A stretch of 64,000 nt of DNA from Diabrotica undecimpunctata (GCF_040954645.1 NC_092810.1:15508877-15572876); one strand, 5' to 3'. Numbered from the stretch's first letter, positions 34,224 through 45,135 are shown. The notes: generated by a model not told the origin, from the letters alone. Made by a program: numbers and translations.

Positions 34224-36038
34224 CTATGTAAGTATAGACCAATACCACTTCTTACTACGAATACTTATATGGTATCTTGTTAAATCCTCATCCATTCTAT
34301 CAGTGCCTCTCATAAACTTGTTATACATTCTAACAACATGTGGGCGAGGAACTTGAACAACTTTTTTTTCAGAATGTGAATAACGTTTTACTTGTTGAAT
34401 AGGATGCACACCGTATGAAATTAATGCCATTGTTACGATGGCGTTATCCATCCATCTTGTCATAATAGTACCATCTTCCTTGTCAATTTTTGAAACCAAA
34501 TAACCTCTAGTTTGTTTGGACATTATTTTTTATCGAACAAGCGGTGTTCTGTTTTTTCTTTTTGTTCCTGTGACACCATGTTCTTTTTCTTTTAAATGCA
34601 CCATTAAATTGAATCTAGTAAACAGTTTATCTACAGAGAATACGTGAGGCAGCTTTTTTTGTGGCAGAGTGCCCGCAAGACAAGGGGAGCGGCTGCCTTT
34701 CCAAATGAAAATTGGTAAAAATCGTTCGAATTTGCACTTTCCCTTGGTAGATCTCAAAATTTACAAGGTAACTAGTTTTGGAGTTAAGGCACCATACCTT
34801 ATAATCGAATCTTATCAGTATTTCATCATCGACTCATCATAATTTATTTTTTCAGTTGGTTGATATTACTTAAGAACAAAACTCTGTAATTTTTTGATTA
34901 CTAGTTTCAATTTCCATATCTTATCATTTAAATCCATTTGAGTGTAATCAGCACAGTGCATGTAACGCATTATTTGGATAAACTTGTCGCGACACATTGC
35001 ACCCTTTACCATTTTATTGGAAATGTCTGCTCCATTGTCACACTAAAACCTTTTCCCAGGAAGACAGTTGTATCCACACACAATCAAAATACCCAAAAAA
35101 CATTTGAGCTCGTCCAAGGTAATCTTCGGATCAGGACAATTCACAAAAAGAGCGTGTTTTGTGGTTTCATCTAAAATATGGCCTATTATTTCGTTATCGA
35201 AAAACAACTCAAATAAATTTATAGGGCTTATATTTTTAAATTGTGAGTGGTCTGCTTTGGGAAAGTCGGATGTTTTTACCAAAATCTTCATCGCATCGAT
35301 CCAAGTTCTTTTAGTATACTTTTTTCCCTTTAGTGATTTTAAAAACTAGTATTAGGTTGTGTATCAAGTGATGACATACGTGGTGTTTGTTCGTTTTCCA
35401 TCCCATTAAAAACACTGGTGCACCATCAAAATAACCCAGCTCGGCTTCTGCTAATAATTGTCTTCGTAACAGATTATCTACAAATCTACCATTATCCTCG
35501 TCAACCGAATCTTCATCAGTCAAAACATTTTTATCAGGTGGACTTATATATTTATGCCTATTAGATCATTGTCATATCCAGGGTTTTCTGGAGCGTCAAA
35601 TCTCTCCTGTAAATAAAAAATTAAATAGATCTCTTATTAGCCTAGTGTGACCATTTGGTAACAGTGTGATTCAGTCTCATGTCAATTTGATGTTAATGGG
35701 TGAGGTTGTCTGTAAGATTTTTTATGTTATAACCTACTTCCTTAACTATGTCAACAATTATTTAAATTGGCGGAAAGTCTTAATAGTAAACTAACAAAAC
35801 TACTTACTCAAATCACGGTTCTATAATTTGAACATTCGTTAATACGCATAAATTCACAAAGCTATACTATTCATTCCTTTCAAACTGTTAAATGTACTAC
35901 AGTAACGAATTGAATACACTGACATCTAGTAACGAAAAGTAGAACTGCGGATAGATTTCTAGCGTTAAGTTGAGCTACAATCCACATTAATTGATGACGT
36001 GTTTGCGTAACCAAGTGGTCACACAAGGCGTTGATGGG
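34224..36038 (-). pseudogene. piggyBac element remnant with broken transposase
   Basis: The 5' end keeps a piggyBac-type tip: TTAA (36039-36042) next to CCCATCAACGCCTTGTG on the minus strand, with an inner inverted copy of the TGTGACCA motif near 35648. Coding pieces in minus order: YISPPDKNVLTDEDSVDEDN and RRQLLAEAELG (to 35311); TSDFPKADHSQFKN and TLDELKCFLGILIVCGYNCL (35291-35043); an internal deletion; [20 protein letters not shown] with a GVTGTKRKNRTP block (34757-34530); then RWMDNAIVTMALISYG and RMYNKFMRGTDRMDEDLTRY (34523-34224), which includes the third catalytic Asp region. The C-terminus is missing. Unlike the intact copy at 41644, this is a PGBD-like subfamily. It lies in receptor intron 1. 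Confidence 0.8.
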
Positions 36039-36042
36039 TTAA

Positions 36043-36780
36043 ATAAAAACGTGTTTCAGTTGCTTTCATAAAGACGTTTTAGACGTGAATATTTCGGCTA
36101 ATTTGTGCTCCAAAGCCATAATATATGGTTTGTATTTCATCAGAGCAATAGCAAACTTTTACCAAAAGCTTCTAATGTTAGCAAATTTCGACTGCCCAAA
36201 GGACATCAAACAATTTATTTATTTGTTTAGTTTTTCGCCACCAAAGCAAGTGTCTCCTCTGTGCTCGAACCACTGAAAGTTGAACATAAATTGTCTAGGC
36301 TACACAGCCTCCTGACGGTCTCCAGATCTGCTTAGAACACTATCTTGTGATAGTTGTGTCTTATGTTGAGGCTTGTATTTTCCAGAAGATCTCTTTCTAT
36401 GTTTTACTGAACGTCTATTCGGAATCGCCGTTTAAAATTTTAAGTTGCCTGGTTGTAGCATGAACTGATTATTTGAAAGTTTGAGCCTTCTTTTGTCGAT
36501 TTGTTAAGATTTTTTACCTGGTTAGGATTTAAATTTTTACCAGAATCTGCCTCTGTCTCTCGGTAGTGTAGATTAATTGCATCATGCATTTACTGTTGTT
36601 TTAGCCTATTGGCTTATAGTCTGATAAGAGGCAGTTGTGCTTAAAGGTTTTGACTGGCATAAACTATTTTGATTATAACATCTGTTTTTTTTTTCGTTGG
36701 GACAATATACGTTTTAACTGCTTATTATTTCATAACACGCATAAAATGGTAACTTCTTCGTCTTCTTCATCTTCTTATTT
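36043..36780. other. receptor intron 1, no gene recognised
   Basis: One 63-codon frame at 36085-36276 has no recognisable motif. A basic minus-strand stretch at about 36400-36560 (QVKNLNKSTKEGSN) may be old gag-like sequence. Neither is claimed. Confidence 0.35.
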
Positions 36781-38260
36781 TCATATAGACATGACACTGT
36801 CACTCTGTTTTTCAATGTGCCTCCAGTAACTCCAATCTGCCCTTCTAACATCCTTTTTGTCCTCTTTGTGCCAGGTCTTGCTTCTACCGCGTATGTCATT
36901 ATTGGTCTGATGACTGTTTTGTAAATTCTGCCTTTTTATTTTTATTTTTCCATATTGTTTCATTTAGGCAGCCTGCTGCTTTGTTTGCTCTATTCACTTG
37001 ATCTTCCACTTCCGTTTTGAGGTTTCGGTAGCTAGATAATGTGATGTCTAGATAATTAAACCCCCATCACTTTTATCTGACCTTCCAGCTTCAATTTACA
37101 TCTTAGTAAATTTGCTGTAGTAACCACGTATTTTGTCTATTTTTGGGGAAATTAACATGTTAAATTTTCTGGCAGTTTTATTAAATTGGTGCAGCATACG
37201 TTGTAAATAATCTTCACTTTGAGAGAGTAGTATTGCGTCGTCTGCATATCAGATTTTTTTAAGTTGTTTTTCTCCCATTTGGTATCCTTTTTTAGTTCTT
37301 ACTTTTTTTATTATTTTACCCATGATCAGGTTGAACAATATAGGACTCAGGGAATCTCCCTGTCTTATCCCATTGGCAGCTTTAATAGGATCGGTTAGAT
37401 CTTCTTCTACTTTTACTTTTATTGTGTTGTTATATGCCGGCTTGTTGTAATCTAATGATTTCTCTTGCACTTTTCTCATTATAAATATATCGTCGGTGCA
37501 CGATCTTCCCGACCTAAAACCTTGTTGTTCTTCTGCTAGTGTTATAATTTTATTCAGTTTATTTGTTGTCACTTTGGTTGTTATTTTAGTGCTTAATAAG
37601 TGTTTAATAAATTCCTCTGTAATTTTCAGCGTCAGATTTGTCTCCCTTTTTGAAGAGAGATATTAGGATGTTTGATCTCCATTCTTGGGGAATTCTGTTT
37701 TGTTCTATTTTTTTTTTGATTAGTTTTAATAGTTGTTTGGTCAGATGTAGTCGTCCGTACTTTAGGAGTTCGGTCGGTGTTCTGTCCTCTCCTAGTGATT
37801 TTCTATTTTTTAATTTCCTTAATGTTTCCTTTACCTCTTCCTCCTCAATATTTATTTTTTAGTTTGTAGTCATCTCTGGTGTTGGTGGTTCATTATCGCC
37901 ACCTTTAGCAAATATGGATCGAAAGTAGTTTACCCATATTTCCTTCTGAGTAGTTTCGTTTTTATTAGTTCGTTCTTCTCTTTTCTTTGTCCTTTGATCA
38001 TTCTCCATACTTTTTTTTGCGTTCCGTAGAAGTCGTGTTTCATCAGTTTTGAGAAGCTCTGCCAGTGTTCCCTTTTTATTTGTCTAAGCAAAGTATGCGT
38101 TTCATATCTGATTCGTGTATAGTGATTCTATGTATATCGTGTTTGTTGTGTTTTGTATTGTAAAAAGTCTTTCTTCTTTTCTTCACATTTTGTCTTCACT
38201 TCCTCTCTAAACCATGGCGTTTTTCTTTTTTGATATGTCAGTGTTTGTTACTTTTCTCTC
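36780..38260 (-). pseudogene. LINE family B, copy 3 (longest)
   Basis: Minus-strand order from 38260 down: YKTQQTRYT and the KVWRMIKGQRKERTNK linker; IWVNYFRSIFAKGGDNEPPT; RTPTELLKYG; KIEQNRIPQEWRSNILISLF; then 107 open codons at 37572-37249 with ITLAEEQQGFRSGRSCTDDI, NGIRQGDSLSPILFN and KGYQMGEKQLKKI. The catalytic box sits just after this in a shifted frame (DADDAILLSQSEDYLQ-like). The 3' end resembles copy 1 with an internal deletion. Sense orientation in receptor intron 1. Confidence 0.78.
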
Positions 38261-38364
38261 TCCAAGTGATTAGGTTAACTTCTATGGATTAGAAGTTCCT
38301 TGGAATCAATGATAAATTATATTTAAGATAAATAATACTTTATAATTTAAGAGCTTAAACTTAC

Positions 38365-38395
38365 CTCGACATATTTTCTTATCTCCCGGTATCAT
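38365..38395 (-). CDS. odorant-receptor-like gene, exon 1 (start)
   Basis: ATG at 38395-38393 opens MIPGDKKICR plus one G, then the donor GTAAGTTT. It leaves in phase 1 and exon 2 enters in phase 1, completing a Glu codon. The leader is too short to judge alone; the support is the exact phase match, the consensus donor and the position upstream on the same strand. The region 5' of it is AT-rich with TATA-like tracts near 38420-38470. Confidence 0.55.
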
Positions 38396-38649
38396 TTTAA
38401 TCAGAAATTAAATTTTTACCTAAGGAAAATTAAAATTTTGTGTTTACATAAATATAAATTGAGTAATTATTATACAAATTATAGTACTTATTAAAACATC
38501 TTGTGGGTACCTAAAATCATAAATAATCCAGTTGCCAGAGACCAAAATGCCACTGAACCTCTAAAAATCTCTTAGAAACAACGCTTGAAGTGACCGTCGA
38601 TTTCGCATGCCAGTTACGCACGCGAAATCAATGTTCAATAAAATTTAAT

Positions 38650-39360
38650 TTTATTATTATTGTTCAGATTTAGCCATACGGTTCACACTCGCTCTAAGGG
38701 AAAAATTCACTCATTCCAGATACCTACGGTATTAAAAGAATTGAGCTCTGGTGGGACTCTTTCCATGTTAAGTCCTAGGTTACTTGGTACGTCGGTGTAT
38801 CTCCCAAAAAATTTTGCACGCATCTGGACGTCGAAAGTAGCACATCTTTCTGCATAATCTTATATAGATGTTCATTTAGACCCAGCTTTTTTATGTTTTC
38901 TAGGAGGTTCTTCGGACTGACTCCAGTGGTAGAAAGAATAATAGGTATCGTCTGGGTACTTTTCATTCTCCATTGTCTCCTTATTTTTATTTCCAGATCT
39001 CTGTTCTTGACGATCTTTTCGTTGTACTTAACACGTAGATTATTGTTGTTAGGTATCGCCACATCGATTAGCGTTGTTTGTCTGTTCTTGACGATCTTTT
39101 CGTTGTACTTAACACGTAGATTATTGTTGTTAGGTATCGCCACATCGATTACCGTTGTTTGTCTTGTTAGTTTATTAACTAGCACGAGATATGGTCAATT
39201 ATGTGATACAGTTTGGTATGTGAGCACAGTGCGATCCCAGTATAGCTTGTAGTTCTCTGCTTGCATTCTCTCAGGAACGTATTGATAATATGGGAGATGG
39301 TTTGTTTGTAACAGTCCCAGTTTAAAAGCTATCTCTTGATGGAGGATCTTCCCTACTAAG
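38650..39360 (-). pseudogene. LINE with restriction-like endonuclease, copy A (R4/Dong-like)
   Basis: Minus-strand, 5'-truncated. It covers the endonuclease end: LVNKLTRQTTVIDVAIPNNN, NLRVKYNEKIVKNR, RRQWRMKSTQTIPIILSTTG, then KLGLNEHLYKIMQK and a 3' UTR ending in an ATT/TAA repeat at about 38650. It matches copy B (39362-40835) almost base for base, with an added 81-bp tandem duplication. Confidence 0.78.
39001..39162 (-). repeat. 81-bp in-frame tandem duplication
   Basis: Two adjacent 81-bp units (39001-39081 and 39082-39162) differ at about one base (ATTAGCG against ATTACCG). The unit is 27 codons, so the endonuclease frame is kept and DVAIPNNNNLRVKYNEKIVK appears twice. Copy B has one unit. 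Confidence 0.85.
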
Positions 39361-39361
39361 T

Positions 39362-40835
39362 CATTATTATTATCCAGATTTAGCCATACGGCTCACACTC
39401 CCTCTAAGGGGAAAATTCACTTATCCCAGATACCTACGGTATCAAAAGGATTGAGCTCTGGTGGGACTCTTTCCATGTTATCGAGTTCTAGGTGACTTGG
39501 TATGTCGGTGTATCTCCCAAAAATTTTCGTACGCATCTGGACGTCGAAAGTAACACAGCTTTCTACATAATCTTATATAGATGTTCATTTAGACCCAGCT
39601 TTTTTATGTTTTCTAGGAGGCTCTTCGGGATGACTCCAGTGGTAGAAAGAATAATAGGTATCGTCTGGGTACTTTCCATTCTCCATTGTCTCCTGATTTG
39701 TATTTCTAGATCTCTGTACTTGGCGATCTTTTCGTTGTATTTAACACGTAAATTATTGATGTTGGGTATCGCCACATCAATAAGTGTTGTTTGCCTAGTA
39801 ATTTTATTAACTAATATGAGATCGGGTCTATTATGGGCCACTGGTTGGTCTGTAAACCACAGTGTGGTCCCAGTATAGCTTGTAGTTGTCATTTTCAAGC
39901 ATTCTATTAGGGACGTATTGATAATAAGGAAGATGGTCGGTTTGGAGAAGTCCCAGTTTGTCAGCTAGTTCTTGGTGGATAATCTTTTCTACTGAGTCAT
40001 GACGTTCTTTATAATCAGTACCGACAAATGCCTGGCAGCCACCGTTAAGATGTTGGATGGTTTCTTGGGCTTGGCATCCATATCGGCATTTGTCGTTTTG
40101 GACTTGAGGACCTTTATCAATATATTTCAGGTAATTTTTAGTTGGAATAACCTGATCCTGAATGGCAAGTAGGAAACCCTCAGTCTCGGGAAACATCTTT
40201 CCTGATGTCAACCAATAGTTCGACGCTGTATGGTGGACATATTTTTGGCTGATCTCATTAAGATGTCGCCCATGCAGAGGTTTACTCATCCAGGCGCGCA
40301 TTTTGTCTTGCTTAATCAGGTGCTTTATGCGCATTTCTTGTTCCCTCAGTCTAGGCGGCGCCGTATCATCTACTGCGCAAATTGCTCGATGTAAAGTAGA
40401 TGTCTCAGCCTGTACCTGAAACTAAGTTCTTAAATTAGCAATTTGTTTATCCAATTGCTCACCTATATCCATAAATCTTCTTCCCCCTTGATACCGCGGT
40501 AATGTTGTTCTCTCTACTGCACTACGTGGATGTTGTTTTTGCGCCTTTGTGAGAAGTGTTCTTACTTTCCGCTGAAGACCCTCTATATCCGTTTTTGACC
40601 ACTTTATAATACCAAATGAGTAGCTCAGCGCGGAACAGGCGTACGTATTTAATGCCTTAAACAAATTTTTAATGTTAAGATATGACCGATTTAGTTGTCT
40701 TACTCTTCGCACGAACTCCGAAGTAAGTTCAGTTTTCATTTGTTTATGGTCAATTTTCCGCGCTTGTTTTACTCCGAGATATTTGTACATATCATTTTCA
40801 CCCATTGCCTCGATGATTATTATTATTATTATTAA
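39362..40835 (-). pseudogene. LINE with restriction-like endonuclease, copy B
   Basis: Minus-strand pieces in order: end of reverse transcriptase (YKYLGVKQARKIDHKQMKTE, LFKALNTYACSALSYSFGII, RTLLTKAQKQHPRSAVER); linker (MRIKHLIKQDKMRAWMSKPL, GRHLNEISQKYVHH); a CCHC motif C-x3-C-x7-H-x4-C (CRYGCQAQETIQHLNGGC); then the PD-(D/E)XK nuclease (HNRPDLILVNKITRQTTLID). This is the R2/R4/Dong class rather than the APE class seen elsewhere here. The 5' end lies at (ATT)n (40817-40836) and the 3' end at ATTATTATT (39361), fitting insertion at TAA repeats. Confidence 0.82.
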
Positions 40836-41128
40836 CATGTTTTTGACTGGGTAAAAAAATATTTGAAGTAGACTAAACCTATACTTAAGCTGCAAAACAG
40901 TTTTTTTGAGTTTTCCGAAAGTTGAAAAAAGCGTACTTAGGTGGTTTCTGAAATAAACGATTCAATTATAGAACTATATAAGTCGCCATTTGTTCCAAAG
41001 CCACTCCTTAATCTGGCTTGCTCTAGTGATTGGTAAATATCTACCTTAGGTCCCAGTCTATCAGTAATTGATAGTATTTATGTTTATAAAGAGCTTATAT
41101 AAATGAAATAACAAGCTAATAGCACAGT

Positions 41129-41615
41129 AGTAGAAAGATAGATCAATATAAAGTTACGAATACGAATGCTGCGGTGTTATGTCTTTTCTACCCTGTTGTA
41201 TGGAGTAGAGGCTTGGACACTAAAACAGTTGACCACAAAAAACATCGAAGCTTTCGAAATGTGGTGCTATAGGCGCATTCTCAGAATATCATGGATGGAC
41301 CGCGTCACTAACACGCAAGTACTCCAAACTTTAGACAAAAGATGCGAAATTCTAAATGAGATAAAAACTAGAAAGATGGAATACTTGGGGCACATTGTGA
41401 GAGGTGAAAAGTACGAACTTTTAAGAAATATCATGCAGGGCAAAATTAAGGGCAAAAGAAGTGTGGGAAGAAGAAAAATATCGTGGCTTCGTAATCTACG
41501 TGAATGGTTCGGGTGTAGTTCGATTGAACTTTTTAGGCGCGCTGCTAACAAAGTCGCAGTGGCCATGATGATTTCCAATCTCCGCTAGGAGTGGCACGAG
41601 AAGAAGAAGAAGAAA
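41129..41615 (+). pseudogene. LINE family C, 3' end
   Basis: 140 open codons: RCYVFSTLLYGVEAWTLKQL, FEMWCYRRILRISWMDRVTN, RKMEYLGHIVRGEKYELLRN, RRKISWLRNLREWFGCSSIE, then a stop and GAAGAAGAAGAAG. This is the tail of an RTE-like LINE, 5'-truncated. Undamaged in the part present. piggyBac inserted just 3' of its tail. Confidence 0.8.
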
Positions 41616-41643
41616 GATAGATACAATCTATACTTTACCTTAA

Positions 41644-44009
41644 CCCTAGAAAGGTGGACTATTATTTACTGACAGTTATGGTGGACTATCGTAATTTTTA
41701 CGACATCTAACAAAAAATTGAAAAAAAAATACAAATATAATTATAAACACTTTTATTACAATAAATTAGAAAAAATGTAAGTATTAGTAAGTGGTACACA
41801 TATAAATAAAGTCGATGTACACTACTCGTTTGCATACATTGTACATATATTACCTCGGTGTTCGCCACATATAGCGTGATGGCATTGGTTGCAATATGTG
41901 GTAGTCATGCGCCTCTTTTTACTCGGACAATGGAAACATGCCTTGCGTTTCTTTTTTTCAGGTAACGGACGTTCAACTTCTTCGGAAATTTTGAGGACAT
42001 CTTTAATATTTTGCTTAAGATTTCGACGTAAAGTTGGAATACACAATCGTTCTCTCAGCCAGGGTTCGGCGAGATGACGAGCCAATTCAACCATATATTC
42101 GTATCTGGATAAAACTGTTCTGTTTGCTTTTAATGTGTTTGTGGTGTAAATAACATACGAGTTAATACTTGCAATATTTATCATATTATAGAAGATACAC
42201 AAAGGCCATCTCCTCGTTTTACGACCCGCATTCATATTCGAACACATTTGATCAAATGTATCCACTCCGCCTTTTGTTCCATTATAATCAGTTATTATAG
42301 TGGGTTTGCCATTTATTTTGGAAACATCAGCACCTTCGTGAAGTGTTGAAAGAAGTAAAACTACCTTATTTTTCTTTGGCATATATGATACCAATGTCTT
42401 TCTTTTATCAAAACAAAACATAGATGTATTGGGGACTCTGTTCTTTACATTTAACAATTCCTGTGGATTTTCTCTTTTATTTTTGCGAAGAGTTCCGATA
42501 ATTGTCAGTTTGTACTGATCTTTTAATAACTCCTCTGCTAAGCTAACTGATGTAAACCAGTTGTCCATGGTAATATTTCTGTTACTACCATGAACTGATT
42601 TTGTAAGTTCCTTTACAAAATATGTACCCAACGGCAAACCATTTGTATTGGTTTTCTTGCCTAAATAAGGAATAGCATCGATCATATATTTCGAAGAGCT
42701 GTCACACATCATTACGATTTTGAGACCATACGAATTAGGTTTATCAGGTAAATACATTCGAAAAGGGCAACGTCCTCGAAATCCTACTAACTGTTCATCA
42801 ATAGTCAAATAGGATGAAGGTGTATATGATTCTCTGCAGGTGGTAATAAAAATGTCCCATATTTCGCGTATATGCGCAAAAGGATCATCTTGCTGCCTTT
42901 CTTTTCGTGTTTCTTTTTCATCAAACCTAAGACAGTTTATGAGATATTTAAAACGCTGACCACTCATGCAAGCCTGATAAAATTTTCCTGATATATTACT
43001 GTCAAACATATATTTCACAGATAGATGACTGTCTTTATTTGCTGCAGACATTATCAAAATTGCCAATAAAGCTTGTAGCTCATTTTTACTCATGTCAGAA
43101 ATATTAGGACGACTGGCATATTTTTTAGATTGTTTTGTAATTTCAGTATTTGAGTGTAACAGAGTACGACATAATATATCCTCTGAAAAAAAATGTAAGA
43201 AATATTCTTCAACTTCTGTGTAGTTTTTGGCATTTCCTTTGGGACCAGCTATAAAATGAATAATATTTCTAGCTGCCGTTCTTTTTGACAATGAAGGTAT
43301 TTTGTTTGACCACTTATGCCCGTTTTTACCTTTTAGAGCCTTTCCCGGATTTACAATAAACTGAGAAACAGTGGAGTTCTCACCTGATGTTCCAGGTACT
43401 TCTTCTGTAGATTTTTCGCTTTCCACCACTATTGCTTTTATATCTGCATCCATTAAATTTACAGATGAACTGGATACACTGGATGGCTGGAAAATTTTGG
43501 AATTATCACTATTTTTAGAGTCATCTTCTTCATCTGAATCGTTCGATTCAAACTCCAAAGCATCTTCTTCTAACTCCCAGTCACTTCCACTATCTTCAAA
43601 AGGTTCCTGCTCACTATCTTCACCATTCATTATACGCTGTATTTCATCGTCTATTTCACTTGCCGTTAAAGGTTTTCGTGATGACATAGTGCTACAATTA
43701 AATAAAATAATATTTACTACAAATATAAAAAAGAATTAGATAATGACTTACCAAAAACGTCACCGGCGTCCAAATAAACTTGAGAGAAAAAAACTAACGT
43801 AGAAGGTGGACTTTCGTAAAATTGACGACGTGCCCTCAAAAAATCTAATACATAAATACAGTAGTGGAGAAACGCACTCACCGCCTGTTAAATCAAGACT
43901 AAAGAAACAGCTACTGAGAAGTGTATGGGCAGAGGTTACGCGACTGCACCCGAACTGCGGCGAAAACCGAGGAGCGTCGTCAAATTTACGATAGTCCACC
44001 TTTCTAGGG
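41644..44009 (-). mobile_element. complete piggyBac element, TTAA target duplication
   Basis: TTAA at 41640-41643 and 44010-44013 flank ends that are exact inverted copies over 19 bp (CCCTAGAAAGGTGGACTAT). A GGTGGACTATCGTAA-type motif is repeated inside: inverted near 41680-41704 and again near 43803-43830, probable transposase-binding subterminal repeats. Total length is 2366 bp, with one intact gene on the minus strand and about 320 bp of leader. Everything needed for self-mobilisation appears present, so this may be an active or very recently active copy. Confidence 0.93.
41822..43687 (-). CDS. piggyBac transposase, 621 residues, intact
   Basis: DDE-type transposase that cuts and pastes at TTAA. 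Acidic N-terminus (residues about 1-60, Asp/Glu/Ser-rich) as in the family. Catalytic Asp candidates in the right contexts: D297 (YLTIDEQL), D375 (ITMDNWFTS) and D476 (GGVDTFDQM), with the RRWPL segment near 493. C-terminal cysteine-rich domain from about 584: CFHC, then CNQC, HHAIC, GEH and NIC. This zinc-binding domain recognises the terminal repeats. No stop, no frameshift, normal family length (about 600). The start is the first ATG (MSSRKPLTASEID), about 320 bp from the 5' tip. Confidence 0.95.
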   Translation of the reverse strand: MSSRKPLTASEIDDEIQRIMNGEDSEQEPFEDSGSDWELEEDALEFESNDSDEEDDSKNSDNSKIFQPSSVSSSSVNLMDADIKAIVVESEKSTEEVPGTSGENSTVSQFIVNPGKALKGKNGHKWSNKIPSLSKRTAARNIIHFIAGPKGNAKNYTEVEEYFLHFFSEDILCRTLLHSNTEITKQSKKYASRPNISDMSKNELQALLAILIMSAANKDSHLSVKYMFDSNISGKFYQACMSGQRFKYLINCLRFDEKETRKERQQDDPFAHIREIWDIFITTCRESYTPSSYLTIDEQLVGFRGRCPFRMYLPDKPNSYGLKIVMMCDSSSKYMIDAIPYLGKKTNTNGLPLGTYFVKELTKSVHGSNRNITMDNWFTSVSLAEELLKDQYKLTIIGTLRKNKRENPQELLNVKNRVPNTSMFCFDKRKTLVSYMPKKNKVVLLLSTLHEGADVSKINGKPTIITDYNGTKGGVDTFDQMCSNMNAGRKTRRWPLCIFYNMINIASINSYVIYTTNTLKANRTVLSRYEYMVELARHLAEPWLRERLCIPTLRRNLKQNIKDVLKISEEVERPLPEKKKRKACFHCPSKKRRMTTTYCNQCHHAICGEHRGNICTMYANE

Positions 44010-44439
44010 TTAAACAAGTACTCTCAAGTGAATATTGTGACACACTGTCCGCTGGTTGAGGAAATCGTTGAGTAAAATTAAATATTAAATTAGAAAATTA
44101 TTAAACGATGGATTTAAATGGTATTATAATAAGCAACGTAGCAACAAGGATGTGTATTTGTATTATAATTTTCTTTATTCGAGTTAATGAATTTCAATTA
44201 ACCAAGTAGCGATTATATCTACGAAGAGTTTCTTAATTATATTGCTTTAATGATCTTATGCATATATATTATATTAAGGACATTATTACAGACATTTTCA
44301 TAATTAAAATGTTTGCACATTTTGACCTTTTCTTTTTGTCAATTTTTTATTTATATTAATTGTACTCTGTTATAAAGGGAGTTTCCAAGGTAACCTAAAC
44401 TGGGTAAACTATTTTTTTAATAATACATACAAATCGTAT

Positions 44440-44700
44440 GGTATCTCACGTTAACAATTCATTATCAATGAGCCCCGATTTGTCCATTGTTGAACGTAGT
44501 CCGCCTCTAGATATCTCCATCTATTTCTGTTCTCTGCTATCTACGGCTTTTGTTTCCTATCTCTGGTCACCTATCGAGTAATTTTATATCCACCTGCAGT
44601 ATTTCATTCTTACAACATAACATGCTTATCTTCATTTGTGTCTTTTATTACGTTTGATAATCTATTCCACTTCGGTTCTTTTACTAACTTTATCATTTTT
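44440..44700 (-). pseudogene. possible LINE 3' end
   Basis: Minus-strand VTRDRKQKP, then ENRNRWRYLEADY, resembles the final (D/N)R..WR residues of RTE-like LINEs. Too short to be sure. Confidence 0.3.
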
Positions 44701-44838
44701 TAGTATTTTCATTAACCCTCTAAGAGCGGCTTCACACACACCCGGTCGCCGGTTACACGACACCGTTTACACGGTTTGGCGAGATTTCGCACTTAAACGG
44801 TTTTGTGGTCCGTGCCGAAATGTTAGTCGATCTTCACC

Positions 44839-45135
44839 ATGAATCGAAAACACATCGTTGCCATGATGATTCTCTATCGGCGTATAAAGAGAAGAACGAG
44901 AACTACAAATGTGTGGATTCCTCCCATTAATATGAAAAGGACAGAGTTTGGTGTATATTATACTCTTTTCTTGGAACTGCGAGAAGATAAGAACAAATTT
45001 TTTAATTACTTTATAATGACAATATCCACGTTTGATGAACTACATCATCGGTTAAAGGATTCTCTTCAGAAGCAAAACAAATTTATGAGAGAATGCATTA
45101 ACCCAATGCAAATGTTGGCAGTTACAATTAGTTAA
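44839..45135 (+). pseudogene. Harbinger nuclease N-terminal fragment
   Basis: 98 codons from MNRKHIVAMMILYRR with VWIPPINMKRTEFGVYYTLF, LELREDKNKFFNYFIMTIST and FDELHHRLKDSLQKQ. This is the conserved N-terminal region of HARBI1-like nucleases (W..P....R...G.F..L..EL). The DDE catalytic core that should follow is deleted or scrambled. Confidence 0.7.

Noticed and set aside
36085..36276. 63-codon frame on the plus strand
   Set aside because: No motif, no splice context and no repeat elsewhere; likely chance.
41644..44009. Host-domesticated piggyBac (PGBD gene)
   Set aside because: Perfect TIRs and TTAA duplications are present, so it is a mobile element rather than a domesticated gene.
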